Part shown: in pieces, positions 34,301 through 46,800 of the stretch
Layout of the letters: the number at the start of each line of letters is the position of its first letter
Position numbering within the stretch: position 1 is the stretch's first letter
Assembly (NCBI GenBank): GCA_019054805.1
Contig: JAHQIY010000002.1
Coordinates: 2,914,001 to 2,978,000, forward strand
DNA from: Brachionus manjavacas
Taxonomy: Eukaryota; Rotifera; Eurotatoria; Ploima; Brachionidae
Length of the DNA stretch: 64,000 bases
Direction: 5' to 3'
Notes under the pieces: generated by a model
Seen by the model: the letters and a program-made list of their open reading frames with translations, nothing else
Database searches by the model: none
What the model was told of the DNA's origin: nothing
Translations under genes and position numbers: made by a program

Positions 34301-36985
34301 AATGTATAATTTATCTATAAATTTAAATTTAATATTTGGAACAGATTAAAAACATATTCAATCAGTCATATCAAAAATAGAATTCTTTAATGAATAAAAA
34401 CATAAATAATTGATTTTAATTTAGATTAAATTTTTCAAAATTACATGTTTTCAAAATTTTAATTAACCAAAATTTTAGCTCAGCACATTTTAATTAGCAA
34501 TTTATTAAATTTAAATAATTAAACTTCTACAAAAAGTCTAATTAGAAAATGCGTGAAAAATTTAACTTTGCATGATCGAATAGTCTAATTACAACTTTTA
34601 AATTTTTTTTATTTTAAATAACTTTATTCAACTTAAAAAAGCTAAATCTTAAGGTTGAGTAATCTCAAGTGTTTAAAAGTAATTTTAAGTGTTTAAAAAA
34701 AATGATTGTTTATTTTTATTATTGATCAATTTTAAGGTTTTTTAAGATAATGCTTTGAAAAGCGAATGGTCCAGTGAGCTTTTACTAACTGCTTCGTCTT
34801 AAGCCAGGATTAAGTGTTGCATAATTTGTGATGGATTTATTTAGAGAAGTATTTAAAATTGTATTAGCAGCGATTTTAAGGAATTAAGTGGAATTATGTT
34901 TATAAGTGATTAAGTGATCATTCAAGTTGTCCACGGTGATGATGAGCATTTAGTTTTTCTAATTTTTTTTTGACACTTTAAGATGGACAAACAAACTGCT
35001 GTCATTTAAAGTATTCAATTTCAGCTCAAGTTGTAAAAAGAAAAACAAAAATTTTAATTAATTTTGTTTCTAGATCAAAACAAGATTTTAACGGGGGCGA
35101 TTGTCTAAACCTGATTATTCCCTTGCTAAATTCGTTTAGTTTAGTGCTCAGGCAAATATTTACTTGAGAATTATCGAAATACTTGGACACATAAAAATGT
35201 GCTCAATGCGGCTTATTGACCTGAAACGAGCAATTCGGTCCAAATTATTCCGACCGAGCTGGCTGAATAAACAAACCTTGTGACACTACGATCACATGTA
35301 CTCAATTATACAACTGTAATTTACTGGTAATTACACTTATCGCGGTTGTCTCTTTAATCTTTCGTGTCATTTCGTTCCGTGTTGTTATTCAAAATATTTG
35401 CTCAGTTTATGATTACTAAAACAATTAAATCGATACTTTGCGTCTTCAATAACAAGAAAAAATGTTTTCATTTTTCTAATCTTTTAATTAGTTTTTTCTT
35501 TCAAATGAACGATATTGTTTGTCCTTTCAAATAATCGATTACTATTTGAGTTTACATGTCAAACTAATCGAAGAGCAAATAGAAAAATAAGAATTAGATA
35601 ATTTAATACCACCGACTGTTGTTTGAATGCTGCCGAAAATTTAAAATATGTGACTACTTGTTTCAAAAATTTTAATTTGATCTAATATCTTTGATCACTT
35701 TTTTTTCTTTTTTGATTAAATAGATTTGATACAATTTAAAAGATGAGATTTTTTTTAATAAACTTTTGTTTAATTTAAATTGACACTAAGTACATTTTAA
35801 AAATAAAATTTTTTACAAGCTTTGATTTTTTTCTTTTTAGCCGATTAGAATGACCATAAGAACCATGAGACCCCCATTTCAATTAGCTTACTTTCATTTC
35901 TATTTATTTTGTCTTTTAATCGTTTTATTTGTACTCTGGTTTAGTCTTGGTTTAATAATACTTCAATTTTTATTTTTTAATCTGAAAGAGCTTTTGCTCC
36001 ATACAGATATCCAAATAAATAAATAAAAAAAAACAATAGTAAGCTTCGATTAATCTTTTTATTTATTTGATCTAAAAAACAATTAAAATCACTTTTGTTT
36101 TTATCGTGTTTTATCTACCATGTTACATTGTTTCTTTCCAAAATTAAGACCGCAATATATTTTAAGTTCGATTATTATATTTTATAGAAAATATTGTTTG
36201 GTTATACCTATACATGTTGGAATAAGTCCCAAACCTTATTTCCTAGTCAGATATAGCAGCCTCATAATTCGAGATACGACTTTGACAAAAATAAAAAATA
36301 ATTTTTTGAATAATGCAAGAAAATTTAAAAGATGATTTTATAATATTTTTTATTTTTTCTTAAAGTTTCTTTCACTAGCGCAGTATTAAATATGTAACAT
36401 TTTAAATTAATTCAGTAAATTTGAAAAAGAATTGAGATTATAAAATCCTAATACCATTGTTTGGCATCAAAATAAAAATTGGTAAGATTTCTGAATAAAT
36501 ATCCAAAAAAAATGAACTCAGAGTTAAAAAAAATTAAATTTCTAAAAAAAAATTAAATTTATTTTTTATCTTTTGCTGGCTTTCTTTTTTACAAATTTAC
36601 TCCGAGTAAACAGGCTTTAATTACTAAGCTATTCTATATTCAAAACCGGAGTCCCTTTTAAAGGAATTTTGAATGAAAGGTATTTTACCATAAAATATCA
36701 AATTGCAATTTTTTTTTAAATCACTATTTAAATTCTAATTGAAATATTTTTTCTTTTTTTTTAAAAAAAGATATTTATAAATTATTTTGGTACCAATTAA
36801 AATTAGGAACTTATCTTAAAGCTTAAATAACAAAGCATATCTGGCGATTGGTACTTTAAGTTTATCGGTATTATTAATTATTCAATTTTTCCATTTTTAT
36901 TAAAAAATAAAATTAATTTTAATTTTTGTATTTATTTAATTTACATCCAAAAAAATGTCAATAATAAAAATATTCCCTTAACCTT
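31322..36985. other. Desert 3' of tailless with isolated LINE tails and a complex island
   Basis: Mostly AT-rich without genes. Isolated hairpin-plus-tail motifs that look like LINE 3' ends: CCCTAAAGGG (32644-32653), CACC/GGTG followed by AAATAAATAAA (34088-34120) and GAGC/GCTC followed by AAATAAATAAATAAA (35988-36029). 34880-35600 is a non-repetitive, non-coding island with mixed composition (TTGACCTGAAACGAGC near 35217, CGACCGAGCTGGC near 35251, TTATCGCGGTTGTC near 35338), a candidate regulatory element. A coding-like scrap (CGIDYDDNTWELEIELDPQQ, + strand, about 33629-33688) has no context. Confidence 0.4.
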
Positions 36986-36989
36986 CTTT

Positions 36990-37330
36990 ACACAATACAC
37001 TTGTATTCTTCACTTGTATATACACTTGTCTTTTAGTTTTCTTCAAACCGAGATTGACGCCATGTGGCAGTTGTCCAGTACTTGTTTTATTTGCTCTTGA
37101 AGAAGTTTACTGAAGGGGCGTTTATCACTTCATCTGGTAACCAGTTCCAGCTGTTTGCTACTTGATTGTTATAAAATTCATGTCTTTGGTTGTAGCACCT
37201 CACTATTTCTCTTTCGAAGTATCCTCTGTGGCCTTCTATAGCGCAACCTAGATCTGGTTCTTCGCGCCAGTTAATTTGATCTATTCTGTTTTCAAATTTC
37301 TATTTTTGAATGAGATCTTTTCTTTTTTAC
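36990..37330 (-). mobile_element. LINE C-terminal relic, minus strand
   Basis: Minus strand reads HRGYFEREIVRCYNQRHEFYNN (split by natural breaks), then NQVANSWNWLPDEVINAPSV and NFFKSKINKVLDNCHM. This is the closing segment of L2/CR1-type LINE proteins (consensus 'RV...WN.LP..VV.A.SVN.FK'). It is followed at the low-coordinate end by TTCTTTACACAATACACTTG, perhaps the start of the 3' UTR. Confidence 0.8.
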
Positions 37331-39060
37331 CTTTCGGTTGATATTTTAGTTTTTTTAGAAAGTGAATGGGGATCAAAAGTTAATGTAAGAGCGATATTTT
37401 ACTGGGCATTTGTTGAATATCTAAATACATATTTTTTTTCTTTAATGCAATAATTTTGAATCTTAATTCTCAAAATTCCTTATCTCTATTTTTAAATAAA
37501 AGAAAAATTCTAATTAAGTGATAGTTTCATTTTAATCAATTTTCTCTGCTAATTATTTTCAACATATTCTAAACTTTCAAAAATTCCAACACAAAATTTA
37601 AATACTTAAAAAAAAAAATGGATTCTTTATTTTTTTTATGAGTTTTAAAAGGTGAAACAAGTAATGTTTCATTTAACAGTTAAGTTAAATGAAAAATTTA
37701 AAATAATATTTTCCAATGATTATTTTTAATCAAATTTTATTTTAATTTAGAATTGAAAAATAAAATTTTTACAATTATAACCTTGTAATTAAAAAATTGT
37801 TTAAGTAGTCATGACAGAATTTTAAGATTTAAATAAAACTAATTTACTAATTGCAAAAAAAAAATTCTAATTAGAATAGATCGTAGAGACAAAATCTAAA
37901 TAAATTTCAAAATATTGATATTTTAATTGATCATTAATATTGCCTTATTAATTAAAATTTATTTTTGTTGATTCAATTTAGTGAAACATATTTTGTTTCA
38001 TGTTATTTCATCACCAAATTTTAAAAAGCTCAATTGTATCAATTTAAATTAATGAAAAAGAATTTTATTTTAGTAATTTTTGCAAAGTTTGTATAAAAAT
38101 TGACAATGCCATAAAATAACTAGTTTTTAATTTAGAATTTTTCTCGAAATTTTCAGCCAGTTATTCTTATCCTATATGTTTTTTTTTAAATATTAACAAA
38201 TTTTCGGGATTCCAATAGATTCAATATATTTAAATACGAAAAATTTGTATTAACTAAAAATTTATATTAACATTGATGAATTCAAATATTTTATCAAGAC
38301 TTAAATTTATTTGACAGAAGAAAATTTTACTCATTCAAAATTATCTATAATAAACCAAAAATTAAAAATAAAATTTTGAATAAAGCACCTTAGTCGACCT
38401 TTTGCTAGGCTAAATTTAAATAAAAAAAATTGACTAAAAATCTCTTATTAAAATTGAATTGAATAGACTAAAAAAATAAATAAGAAAGAAACACAAATAT
38501 TATTATTTATTTATTATTATAAAATGTACATAAAATGCTTTAAAAAGAGTTGTTATTTATTTTTTAAATTGATTAAATAACTTATTTTAATTAATTAAAA
38601 AAATTTAAATGCACAAAAAAGTATTTTATGTGAAAAATTTTATTTGCATAACAATTAATATAGTTTTATTTAAAGAATAGTGAAAGTAAAATTTATTTTT
38701 TATATTTAAAATTTTAAGATGATTAGTATTATTAATTTTCAAAAATTTAATCTCTAATCTAAAAACAAATAAAACAAAATAAATTATCAAGACATTTATG
38801 TTATGATTAAAAATTAAAAGTGTATCTTGTCAAAAGAGTCTTAAAATTAGAATTTGGATTATTTGCTATCAATTTCTCTTTGTTTTAATCCCATAGATTA
38901 TTAAAATATCATTGATTTCCTAGTCGTGTTCAAACCAATAAACATGTTTTTATTAAAACCAAATTTCTCTATCACTTTTGATCAAGAATTTAAAATGAAG
39001 TCAAAACTTGTTGTTTAATTAAATTAAAAAATAGAACTTAAAAAAAAGATTTACAAATAA
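37331..39060. other. AT-rich desert
   Basis: No gene or repeat recognised. TTTATT at 39063-39068 (AATAAA on the minus strand) is the likely poly(A) signal of the receptor at 39118. Confidence 0.4.
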
Positions 39061-39117
39061 ATTTTATTAAAAAATAGAATATTTAGTCTAGTTTATAGCT
39101 AGAATTTTTTTTGACAT

Positions 39118-40125
39118 TCATTTTTTTTTTCCCAAACAAAATAATTTTACTTTTATTTGGTTTATTTTTCTGAGCATAGAAGCTCTATTTGGATGATACA
39201 AAACAGCAATTATTGGTATAATGGAAATAGCCGACAGAATATAGACTCTAAAAAAAGGTCTCCAATAATGAAAAATAATCAAAAATTGTGGTATTATGTT
39301 ACGTAAAGTAAAAATTGATAATATAATCGAGGTTGCTATCACAGATAGACACATAAGTATAAACTGATTAGCAAATCTCTTTTGTTTTTTAAAATTTTTT
39401 AATTCACTCAGAGTTCTTGACTCGAATTTTTTTTCATTTTGACTCAATTCAGACTCTGAGAAAAAAATCCTATCAACTATTGAATGCTGCTTGACATTGT
39501 ATCCAACTCGTTTTAGCCTTTTAAGTATGCTCACATATATGACCACAACTGCAAGCGTAGGACCAATTACCATAAAAAAATAATTAAATAAAAAGTACAT
39601 TAAAGTATTAATGAATTGAGGTGAAAATCCGTCCAAACACATGAACGAGCTCCTAGTGGTTTCGAATAAAATTTTGGAAACTAAAGGCAAAGCAATGGAA
39701 ATAAACCAAATGGTAAAAATTGGACTTATTAAAAAATAATTAGATGAATTAATTTTTGTATATAAATTTATATTGTAAACTGCAATTAAGCGATGTACAG
39801 CGATTAGTAAAATAGAATAGCTTCTTATGTAAGAAGCAAATACCCATGCTATTTCAAAAAATGAACACACAATTTCATTGATAATTTCATTTCCAAGAGA
39901 TGGGTGCTCACCGAATATGAAAAAAAATGTCATTAAGCAATAGATGAGATTGACAATACATGTATGATTTACAAATATCATAGTTTTTTTTTGTAGTTCC
40001 TTCATCCAAATTAACAGCAGAATGTATACTAAATGCACCAAAACACTTGCATACCTAAATACGTGGTCTATTCGAATGAAAACTTCAAATAAATAGTCGA
40101 CTTGGGTGAAATTTGTAAAATTCAT
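39118..40125 (-). CDS. Rhodopsin-type (class A) G-protein-coupled receptor, orphan, 335 aa
   Basis: Seven predicted membrane helices at about 21-41, 50-71, 86-110, 131-152, 174-200, 252-275 and 292-311. The N-terminus is short, with NFT glycosylation sites at residues 2 and 5. Cys87 (start of helix 3) and Cys163 (second outer loop) can form the usual class A disulphide. The end of helix 3 has HRL (111-113) in place of DRY, keeping the key Arg. Helix 7 lacks a classical NPxxY and has IIPIIAVLY instead. The third inner loop (about 201-251) and the tail are basic. The overall shape is that of invertebrate orphan or peptide receptors; no ligand can be named. The coding region is intronless; start ATG at 40125, minus-strand poly(A) signal 50 nt past the stop. 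Confidence 0.85.
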   Translation of the reverse strand: MNFTNFTQVDYLFEVFIRIDHVFRYASVLVHLVYILLLIWMKELQKKTMIFVNHTCIVNLIYCLMTFFFIFGEHPSLGNEIINEIVCSFFEIAWVFASYIRSYSILLIAVHRLIAVYNINLYTKINSSNYFLISPIFTIWFISIALPLVSKILFETTRSSFMCLDGFSPQFINTLMYFLFNYFFMVIGPTLAVVVIYVSILKRLKRVGYNVKQHSIVDRIFFSESELSQNEKKFESRTLSELKNFKKQKRFANQFILMCLSVIATSIILSIFTLRNIIPQFLIIFHYWRPFFRVYILSAISIIPIIAVLYHPNRASMLRKINQIKVKLFCLGKKK

Positions 40126-41157
40126 CTTGATATTTGTTATAATAAATTTGATTTTAAAATTTAAAATAAAATTGTCCTTTAAATAAAAATAAAATCAATT
40201 AACAATAACCTTTAATCAGATTGTTTTGTGTATCATTTGGCAAAGATTCAATTAATTTAGCGTAAAATAAGAATTTATTTAAAAATTAAATTTTGTTTGT
40301 CTAAAAAAATTATAAAAAAATTTTTTATAAAAAAATTGTAATTGAGGAAATTCTTGATTAGAAAGATTGATTTTTACGGTGCATTAAATCGTCTAGAACA
40401 TGTTCACTTTGATAAGATATTTGTTCTTTTCTATCTTCATCATCAGAATCTAAACAAGAAATTAAAAATTAAACTTGTATTATCATATTTAGAAAAAGTT
40501 AAATATATAATTAAAAAATTGGCATTTAAAATAATCTAAATTAATTAAACTTAATTTCAACTAACTGTTCTGAAGGTTAATAATTTAATTAAGCTATCAG
40601 ACTATTGTATTTTTCCTGGTTATATTTGATTTTTAAAACAAAATTCACGTTACATAGCCATATCAAACATGTAAGACTGCTGATTAAAAATTCAAAAGAA
40701 AAAGTCAAGGTGTTTATTAATTTTGGTTTTAAACGAAAAATTAAAAATAAACCTTGATTTTATGACATCGTGAAATTTTATTTAAAAAAATGCTTTTTTA
40801 TAATAATAAATATATTTGATGGAAAAATGACTTATAATTAGAAAAATTTCTGAGAATCTTTTAATTGCTATGAAAAAGAGAAATTAAAATAATTAAAATG
40901 AGAAAAAGGCATTCGATATAAAACTAAATAAAGTTAAAAAATTTTCTTATAAAGTAAATTTTAAACTTATAAATTAACTTACAGGGTCCAGTGAAAATAC
41001 AATATAAATAAAACCAAAAAGAAAAATAAAAAAATTACTAATTTGGTCATTTAATAGATTTTTCAATCGAGATCTTTTGCAAAATATTTTTCTTTTGTTT
41101 TAATTAATATGATTAAATACATAAGTTTTAAAAAATTACAAACTTGAAAGAATACAA
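40126..41157. other. Spacer between the GPCR and CCHCR1
   Basis: AT-rich. It must contain the last exon or exons and 3' UTR of CCHCR1, because that gene's visible exon ends in a splice donor, but no exon can be placed. A 65-codon open frame at 40342-40539 (+) has no supporting feature. Confidence 0.35.
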
Positions 41158-41537
41158 AAATACCTTTTTGGTAAGAAAACTTTGGCAGAGGACTGGTCAA
41201 AAAGCCTAATAGTAAAGCCCTCTAAGAAAGGTAACAAAATGGTATGTGACATTTGGTGAGGAAAAGCATTGTTAGCAATAGCAAGCAAAGTGTTCCGCAG
41301 CATAATTTTGGGAAGAATCAGGAACGCTTTTGATGTTATACTTAGAGAAGAACAAGCAGGATTTATACGAGGTAGAGGATGCATAGACTTAGAAACATTA
41401 TAGAACAAAGTCTGGGGGAATATCATTGAGGGGAATTCCAGAAGAAGCAAGGGTAAAGGCCAAGGATTTAGACTTCAGTGGAAATTATGGACATTATGCT
41501 CCAGAAGGAGCGAATAAGGAAAACAAATACCTTTTTG
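41158..41537. repeat. 13-bp target-site duplication flanking a LINE fragment
   Basis: AAATACCTTTTTG occurs at 41158-41170 and again at 41525-41537. The 354 bp between them is the RT fragment described separately. On the minus strand the duplicated sequence is CAAAAAG|GTATTT, the exon end and splice donor of CCHCR1. Confidence 0.75.
41171..41524 (+). mobile_element. RT fragment of an RTE/'WRGITLLS'-type LINE, inserted at the CCHCR1 splice donor
   Basis: Plus-strand translation shows PSKKGNKMVCDIW, then an ASKVFRSIILGRIRNAFD segment and EEQAGFIRGRGCIDLETL. These correspond to the RT block (D)NWRGITLLS.PSKVF...EQAGFR.GR.C.DQ of a LINE type different from families A and B. Stops interrupt it. 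It is truncated at both ends and has no poly(A) or simple-repeat tail, which is unusual for a LINE insertion. The last 90 bp (about 41430-41520) do not match RT. Confidence 0.8.
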
Positions 41538-43817
41538 TTTGATATCGGTTTCATCAATTTCGTTATCATCGTCATCATCATCTAGATCACTTAATTCTAA
41601 ATTTCCCATAATTTTCCTAATTTGCTGTAGAATTTCCGAATTTTTACTCAAATCACTATTGTCACATTGCTCGTCGTCTTGCTCAGAAGTTTTGCTTTCT
41701 TCATCCTCTTCAATATGCTGTCCGGATTCCATCCAAAACGACGTTATCTCTTCAGCATAGTCGTTTACCTTGTCCTCTTCGGGAAATGTGGTTCCTTGTT
41801 GTCGCAATGAATTCATTAGGATATTTTTCTCTTTCTCAATAGAAATCATTTTATCTTGTAAATTTTTCACGTGCTCTTTGTAATAATTTTCCGAAGACTT
41901 CCACAAATTTTCGATTCTTTCCTTCTCTCGGTTCGTGCTTCGTTCCATTTGGCGCATTTGAACCACTGCTTTTGCCTGTTCTCGTCTCGCTTCCTTAATT
42001 TTTTCATCCATCTTGGCCAATTTTTCCATAAACTGAGATTCACGCTCTCTCAAACACTTTTCATTCTCTTCACTCAATTCAGTCTTTAGCTGTCCAAACT
42101 TAGAACTAAGCTCGTCATATTTGCGGCTTATGTCATCATACAAATTGTCTTTATCCTCCAACTGACGTTCCACTTGGTCAATTTTATCCTGTTTCTGATC
42201 ATTCGAAAGCCTTAATTCCTTCAGTTCATTATTCAATGTTTCTATGATAAGTTCATATTCCTCTTTCATTTTGACAAGCTTATCGTTCATCGCCAACATG
42301 TCTTGTTGAAGTTTAGTGGCCAATAAGTCGCGCTCGTCAGTAACCCGTTTCAGTTCGGACGTGACAAAATTTTTGTCTTCCAGGTCATCTACTTGTTGCA
42401 TTTGTTGTGGTTCCATTGAGCCTTGAATGGTGCTCAAAGTAACAGTCATATCCAGAATGTTGCCTCGAGCATTTTCTGGCTTGGATGTGTACAGGGCTTT
42501 TATGACTCCAAGTCTGTTCTTCGCAAATTCGACCCTTTGGTCCAAATGATTAAGTTTTTTGTTCGCAGTTCTGAAGCTTTCCTCAATTAATTGATAATTT
42601 TTGATTATTTCATCGACAAAATTTTTAAGCTCCATCGAAGACTGCAAGTCCTGCTTCTGTTTGGATTCCAAATTTTCATTTTGATCCTTGAGCATGCTTA
42701 TTTGCTCGTTTAAGCTTGTAACATCATTGTTTAGCACGCTAATCTCGGCTTTTTTGTCCTCTATTATGTTCTCCAAAATTTTTGTTTTTATTGACTGGTC
42801 ACCAAGCTGCTGACGGTAGCTATCCATCTCTTTCTGGTCTAAGCTTTTTTCCTGTTTAAAGTTTATTTCTTGACTCTTAAGCTGTATCAATAACTCATAC
42901 ACTTTACATCTCCATTTATTCAACAGGCCAATACGCCGCTTTTCCACATTGGTACTGCCTGATTCCAATTGATTTTCTTGTAGAGTCAAAATTTCATTCA
43001 TTGACTTTAATCGAATTTGAAGACTAGAATTGTCATTTTTTAGAGATTCAATTTTAGATTTTAATTTATAAATCTCATTTTCATAGAGCTGACGTTCATT
43101 TGTCATTTCTTTGACTGTTTCAATGGTAGGCATTGAATTTTGGACATAATTTTTCAAGTTGTCCAGTTCTGAAGAAATTTTTTGATTATTTAAAGTTAAT
43201 TTTTCAATAGCTGAGTCCTTCTCGGACAAAAGACGGTCACTTTCTGATTTGAGTGAATCGTAATTTGAACGCAGCGTGGCAATTTCGTTTCGGAATGAGT
43301 CAGCAATGCTCTTATTTTCGGATTTCAGCACTTGAATCTTTTGCTCTGAGTCTTTTTGCTCCGTGGCCAGTTGTTTGTTGGTGTCGGCTAATTGTTCGGT
43401 AAGTAAGGCAATTTGCTGGTTGTATTTTGACTCAAGGCTATTGTTTCGTATTAAACTGTTCTCTTTTTCACAGTTTAGTTCACTTTTTAAGTTCTGAATT
43501 TCTTTGGTCTGTTTGTGAATGAGGTCTTCGAGAGCGGTAATGCTGATTTTGCGATGTTCGGATACTTCGGTGTAAAGCTGAGCTTGTTCTATGAAATTCT
43601 TGTTTCGGTTCCTGAGCGCTTCGTTCTCGGAATGTAGTTTTTTTATTTCATCTTTTAGTTTGTCCAATTCGCTGGTGAATTGAAGAATTTGGGAATCGGT
43701 CGGATAAAAGTCGTCGTTTAGCGATGACTGAGATGGTAAAGATGAATCACCGGTCTTTTCAAATACTGTCGGAGGCAGAAGTTTTGGAGTAGACTGGTAA
43801 TGGTCCCAGTTATTCAT
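41531..43817 (-). CDS. CCHCR1: Coiled-coil alpha-helical rod protein 1 (CCHCR1), all but the last exon
   Basis: 762 codons, almost wholly coiled coil (about residues 50-690) after a short Pro/Ser-rich N-terminus. A characteristic block KWRCKVYELLIQLKSQE (about residue 300) matches the conserved KWR.KV..L..QLKSQE of CCHCR1 proteins. The protein family localises to the centrosome or centriole and to P-bodies, and has been linked to cilium assembly. The end is acidic (SDLDDDDDDNEIDETD). The exon ends CAAAAAG|GTATTT at 41531/41530 in phase 1. Read without splicing, the frame runs 18 further residues into the inserted LINE fragment and stops at 41475. Human CCHCR1 has about 780 residues, so only a short final exon is missing. 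Start ATG at 43817. Confidence 0.88.
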
Positions 43818-46800
43818 TTTTTGTTTTAAATTTAGAAAAAAAATTCAAATTTAAATTTTTGCTGATAGTATTTTTTTGTCTTAAATTTCTATACTGGTTG
43901 TCATACCGACCAAAGACAAAATTTATGACCTTTTTTAGCTCCTATCTATCCTGATAAATGAAATTGCTTAGATTTACTTAAACTCCAGGTAATCTATTAA
44001 AAAAAGCATTTTTTTGAGTATTTCAAATTTAATTAGAACAAACTAAATTCAAATTCAAGATCAAAATCAATATTCAAAAATATTTTTTTAAATTTTATGA
44101 ATTCTTCAAGTGTTAGAGCTAAAAAAATTATCTTCCTTTATCGTTAAAATACATTTTTAAAAGATGGTCTAATCTATTTGATTCGAAATATATTTTTAAT
44201 TTAAAATTTAGAAATTATTTCTTAAACCAATTTAATTTTCATCATACAAAGATAAATTTTTTATTTTTTAAAATTGATTTTTTAAATTCAAAAATATTCT
44301 TTTTAATTTTAATTTCTTTTCAGAATTTTATCAATTTTTTTGACAAATTCAAGTCAAAATTTAGACATTATCTTTTGAATTTTAATCCTAAAGATAAAAT
44401 CTTTCAAGAATTTCAAAATATTTCATCTCAAAGCGAACAATTTTTTAAAAAACAGTTTTTCAATTTGAGATGATTGCTTTTTAAAGTTGGTAAAACAATT
44501 TAAAAAATTTGAGGAAAAACAAAATTTTTTTAATATTTTGAATTTACAGCTTTTTATCATTAAGCTTTTAAAACCGAACGATTAGTTTTTAAACCTTAAT
44601 GAAAAATTAAGCAAGTTGATCTTAAATATTTTTTATCTATTAGTTTAATATAAATTTATTTAACTATTATTTAAAAATTTACTTCCAAGAAGGAGAAGTA
44701 TAGTTACAAAAATGATTAGAGAAAAAAAATATCAAAAATACAAGTATGGTAAATGAGCCTAACCGGCCGACCTATTTTTTTTTTATTGCATATTTCGCAC
44801 TCATTTTGTTCGAAAACTCCAAAAATGCTCACCGAATTAGACCAGTTTTTTCTAGTAACCCCTTTACCTCCTGCGGTTAATTGGGTGAGGCCTTATTGGG
44901 TGAATTAGGTTAACCCAGTTACCCCTGATTTTGTAAATATTTAGCCCGAGAACTAACCTCTTTTTCAGGATATTCACCGAATTCACCCAATTAGCCCAAT
45001 AAGAATTAAAAAAAGGATTTTAAATGTTATTTTTTAAAATATAAATATTTAAAATATTCTTTATTAATATTCTTTTAAATATATGCTACAACATAACTAT
45101 TTAGAAAAAAATTTAAACGAATTATTAACGAATTCAAAATAAATTTTATGTTTGATTTTTTTAGTTAAAAAGATATGTCTCGGAATGTTGTATAAATTTG
45201 AAGCTTGAGTAGTGTTCAATTTTTTTTCAAAAACATCTTTTTTTGCGTTATCAAGATCTTCCATCGAATTTTTTTTTTACTTCTTTTTGCTTGTTCTGAT
45301 TCATTTTTATAATATATTGACGATTTTTGATAATACAGAATGAATATTTTTATCAAATAAAATCAAATCATTTTTGTAAAAAAAGGAGAAACAAAATTTA
45401 AAATTTTTCATAAAAAATGACGTCATTGTGATCATTTTTGTCCATTCAGTCTAATTATGTTAAATATTTTATTTTTAGGGGTAAATGGGTGGGATTTTTG
45501 GGTATTGAGGTGATACCTCATTAACCTCTTAACCCATAAAAAATAACAACATTAGACAACGGATCCATCAGCTATCTTAAAATTCTAGTAAAATTATTTT
45601 CTATTAATTAAGACCCACTGAAAACGATAAGCAAATAAGGTCAGTTCAAACTTGTTCCGTCATCGGATCAAAAATTGTCAAACATAATTACTAATATGAA
45701 AAATTCTACCGAATAAGCCGAAAAAAAACTTTGAATTGAGAAAAAAAAGGTTTAAAAATGTTTTTAAAATATTTCATATATATATTTGGATTCCTCTCTT
45801 CAAGATTTACAAGAATATGTGGGTTGTTTAAAAAAAGAAAATAAAACGACTGATATATTTCGGTTTTTCAAATTACGTCACCGAATTTACATTAAATACA
45901 TTTAGGCTGTGTTACCTAATAAATTTGATATATTATTTTGCATCGAATGTTAAGCTCCAAAAGTAGATATTAATACTTTTTATCACTGATGTTACCTTTA
46001 AATATACCTTTAATTTCCAAGTATTTTTCAAAATCTTTTTTGCCATAATAAGCCATGGTCTCGTTTAAATTATCTGGGAATTTTTCCTTTAATTTATTTA
46101 GTAATTCGTGAGTATTCTTGAAAAAATCAAAAAAAAATCGTATGATTAGATGTATTTTTAATTTTTTTAAGTGTGATTCCGTTCGTAATTAAAAAAAACC
46201 GAGACTGATCTAACTATTAAACCAATTATTAATAACATTAAAAACATTTGGTTGAACTTTTTATTTTTTTTTACTCATTTTTACCAAATTTTTTCTAAAT
46301 TTTACTGAATTTACCTTTTCAAAACTCATTCTTTACGTAAATTTACGTAAAAATCGGTAAATTTTTTTTAATTTGTTTAATTTACTGAAAAATGTTTAAA
46401 ATGGTCATTTAGAAAATAGCATTTTTTTTGGAATTGCCTTTTCTAAAATATGTAATTTTTCGAAAAATTACGTAAATTTACCAAAAACTCCAGTATCAAA
46501 TCAGTGCTGTATTTATAAAATGACTGGTTTTTGGAAATATTTTAAAATTTTTGTTTACTTCTGTGATTATTCAAGCCAAAAATATAAGTTCTAATTCTTA
46601 ATTAACTTCCGGAAAATGACATGTATTTTAAATAAGTAAAAAATATTAAGAAATTGATTCATACTCTTTGGTGAAATGGAATTATTTTTTTAGGCTAACT
46701 GAGTCATTTCCTAGTTAAATTTTTCTTAAAAAAAGTAGAATTATGCTCAATTCAATTAGTCAAATTGCCCATTCCCATATTAGATAATTTAATTTTGAGT

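Noticed and set aside
41136-41450. 104-codon open frame on the minus strand, apparently the next exon of CCHCR1
   Set aside because: It is the antisense of the inserted RT fragment; the plus strand has the RT motifs.
41539-42089. Plus-strand Ser-rich frames at 41539-41760 and 41871-42089
   Set aside because: Shadows of the acidic, Asp/Glu-rich coiled coil of CCHCR1 on the other strand.
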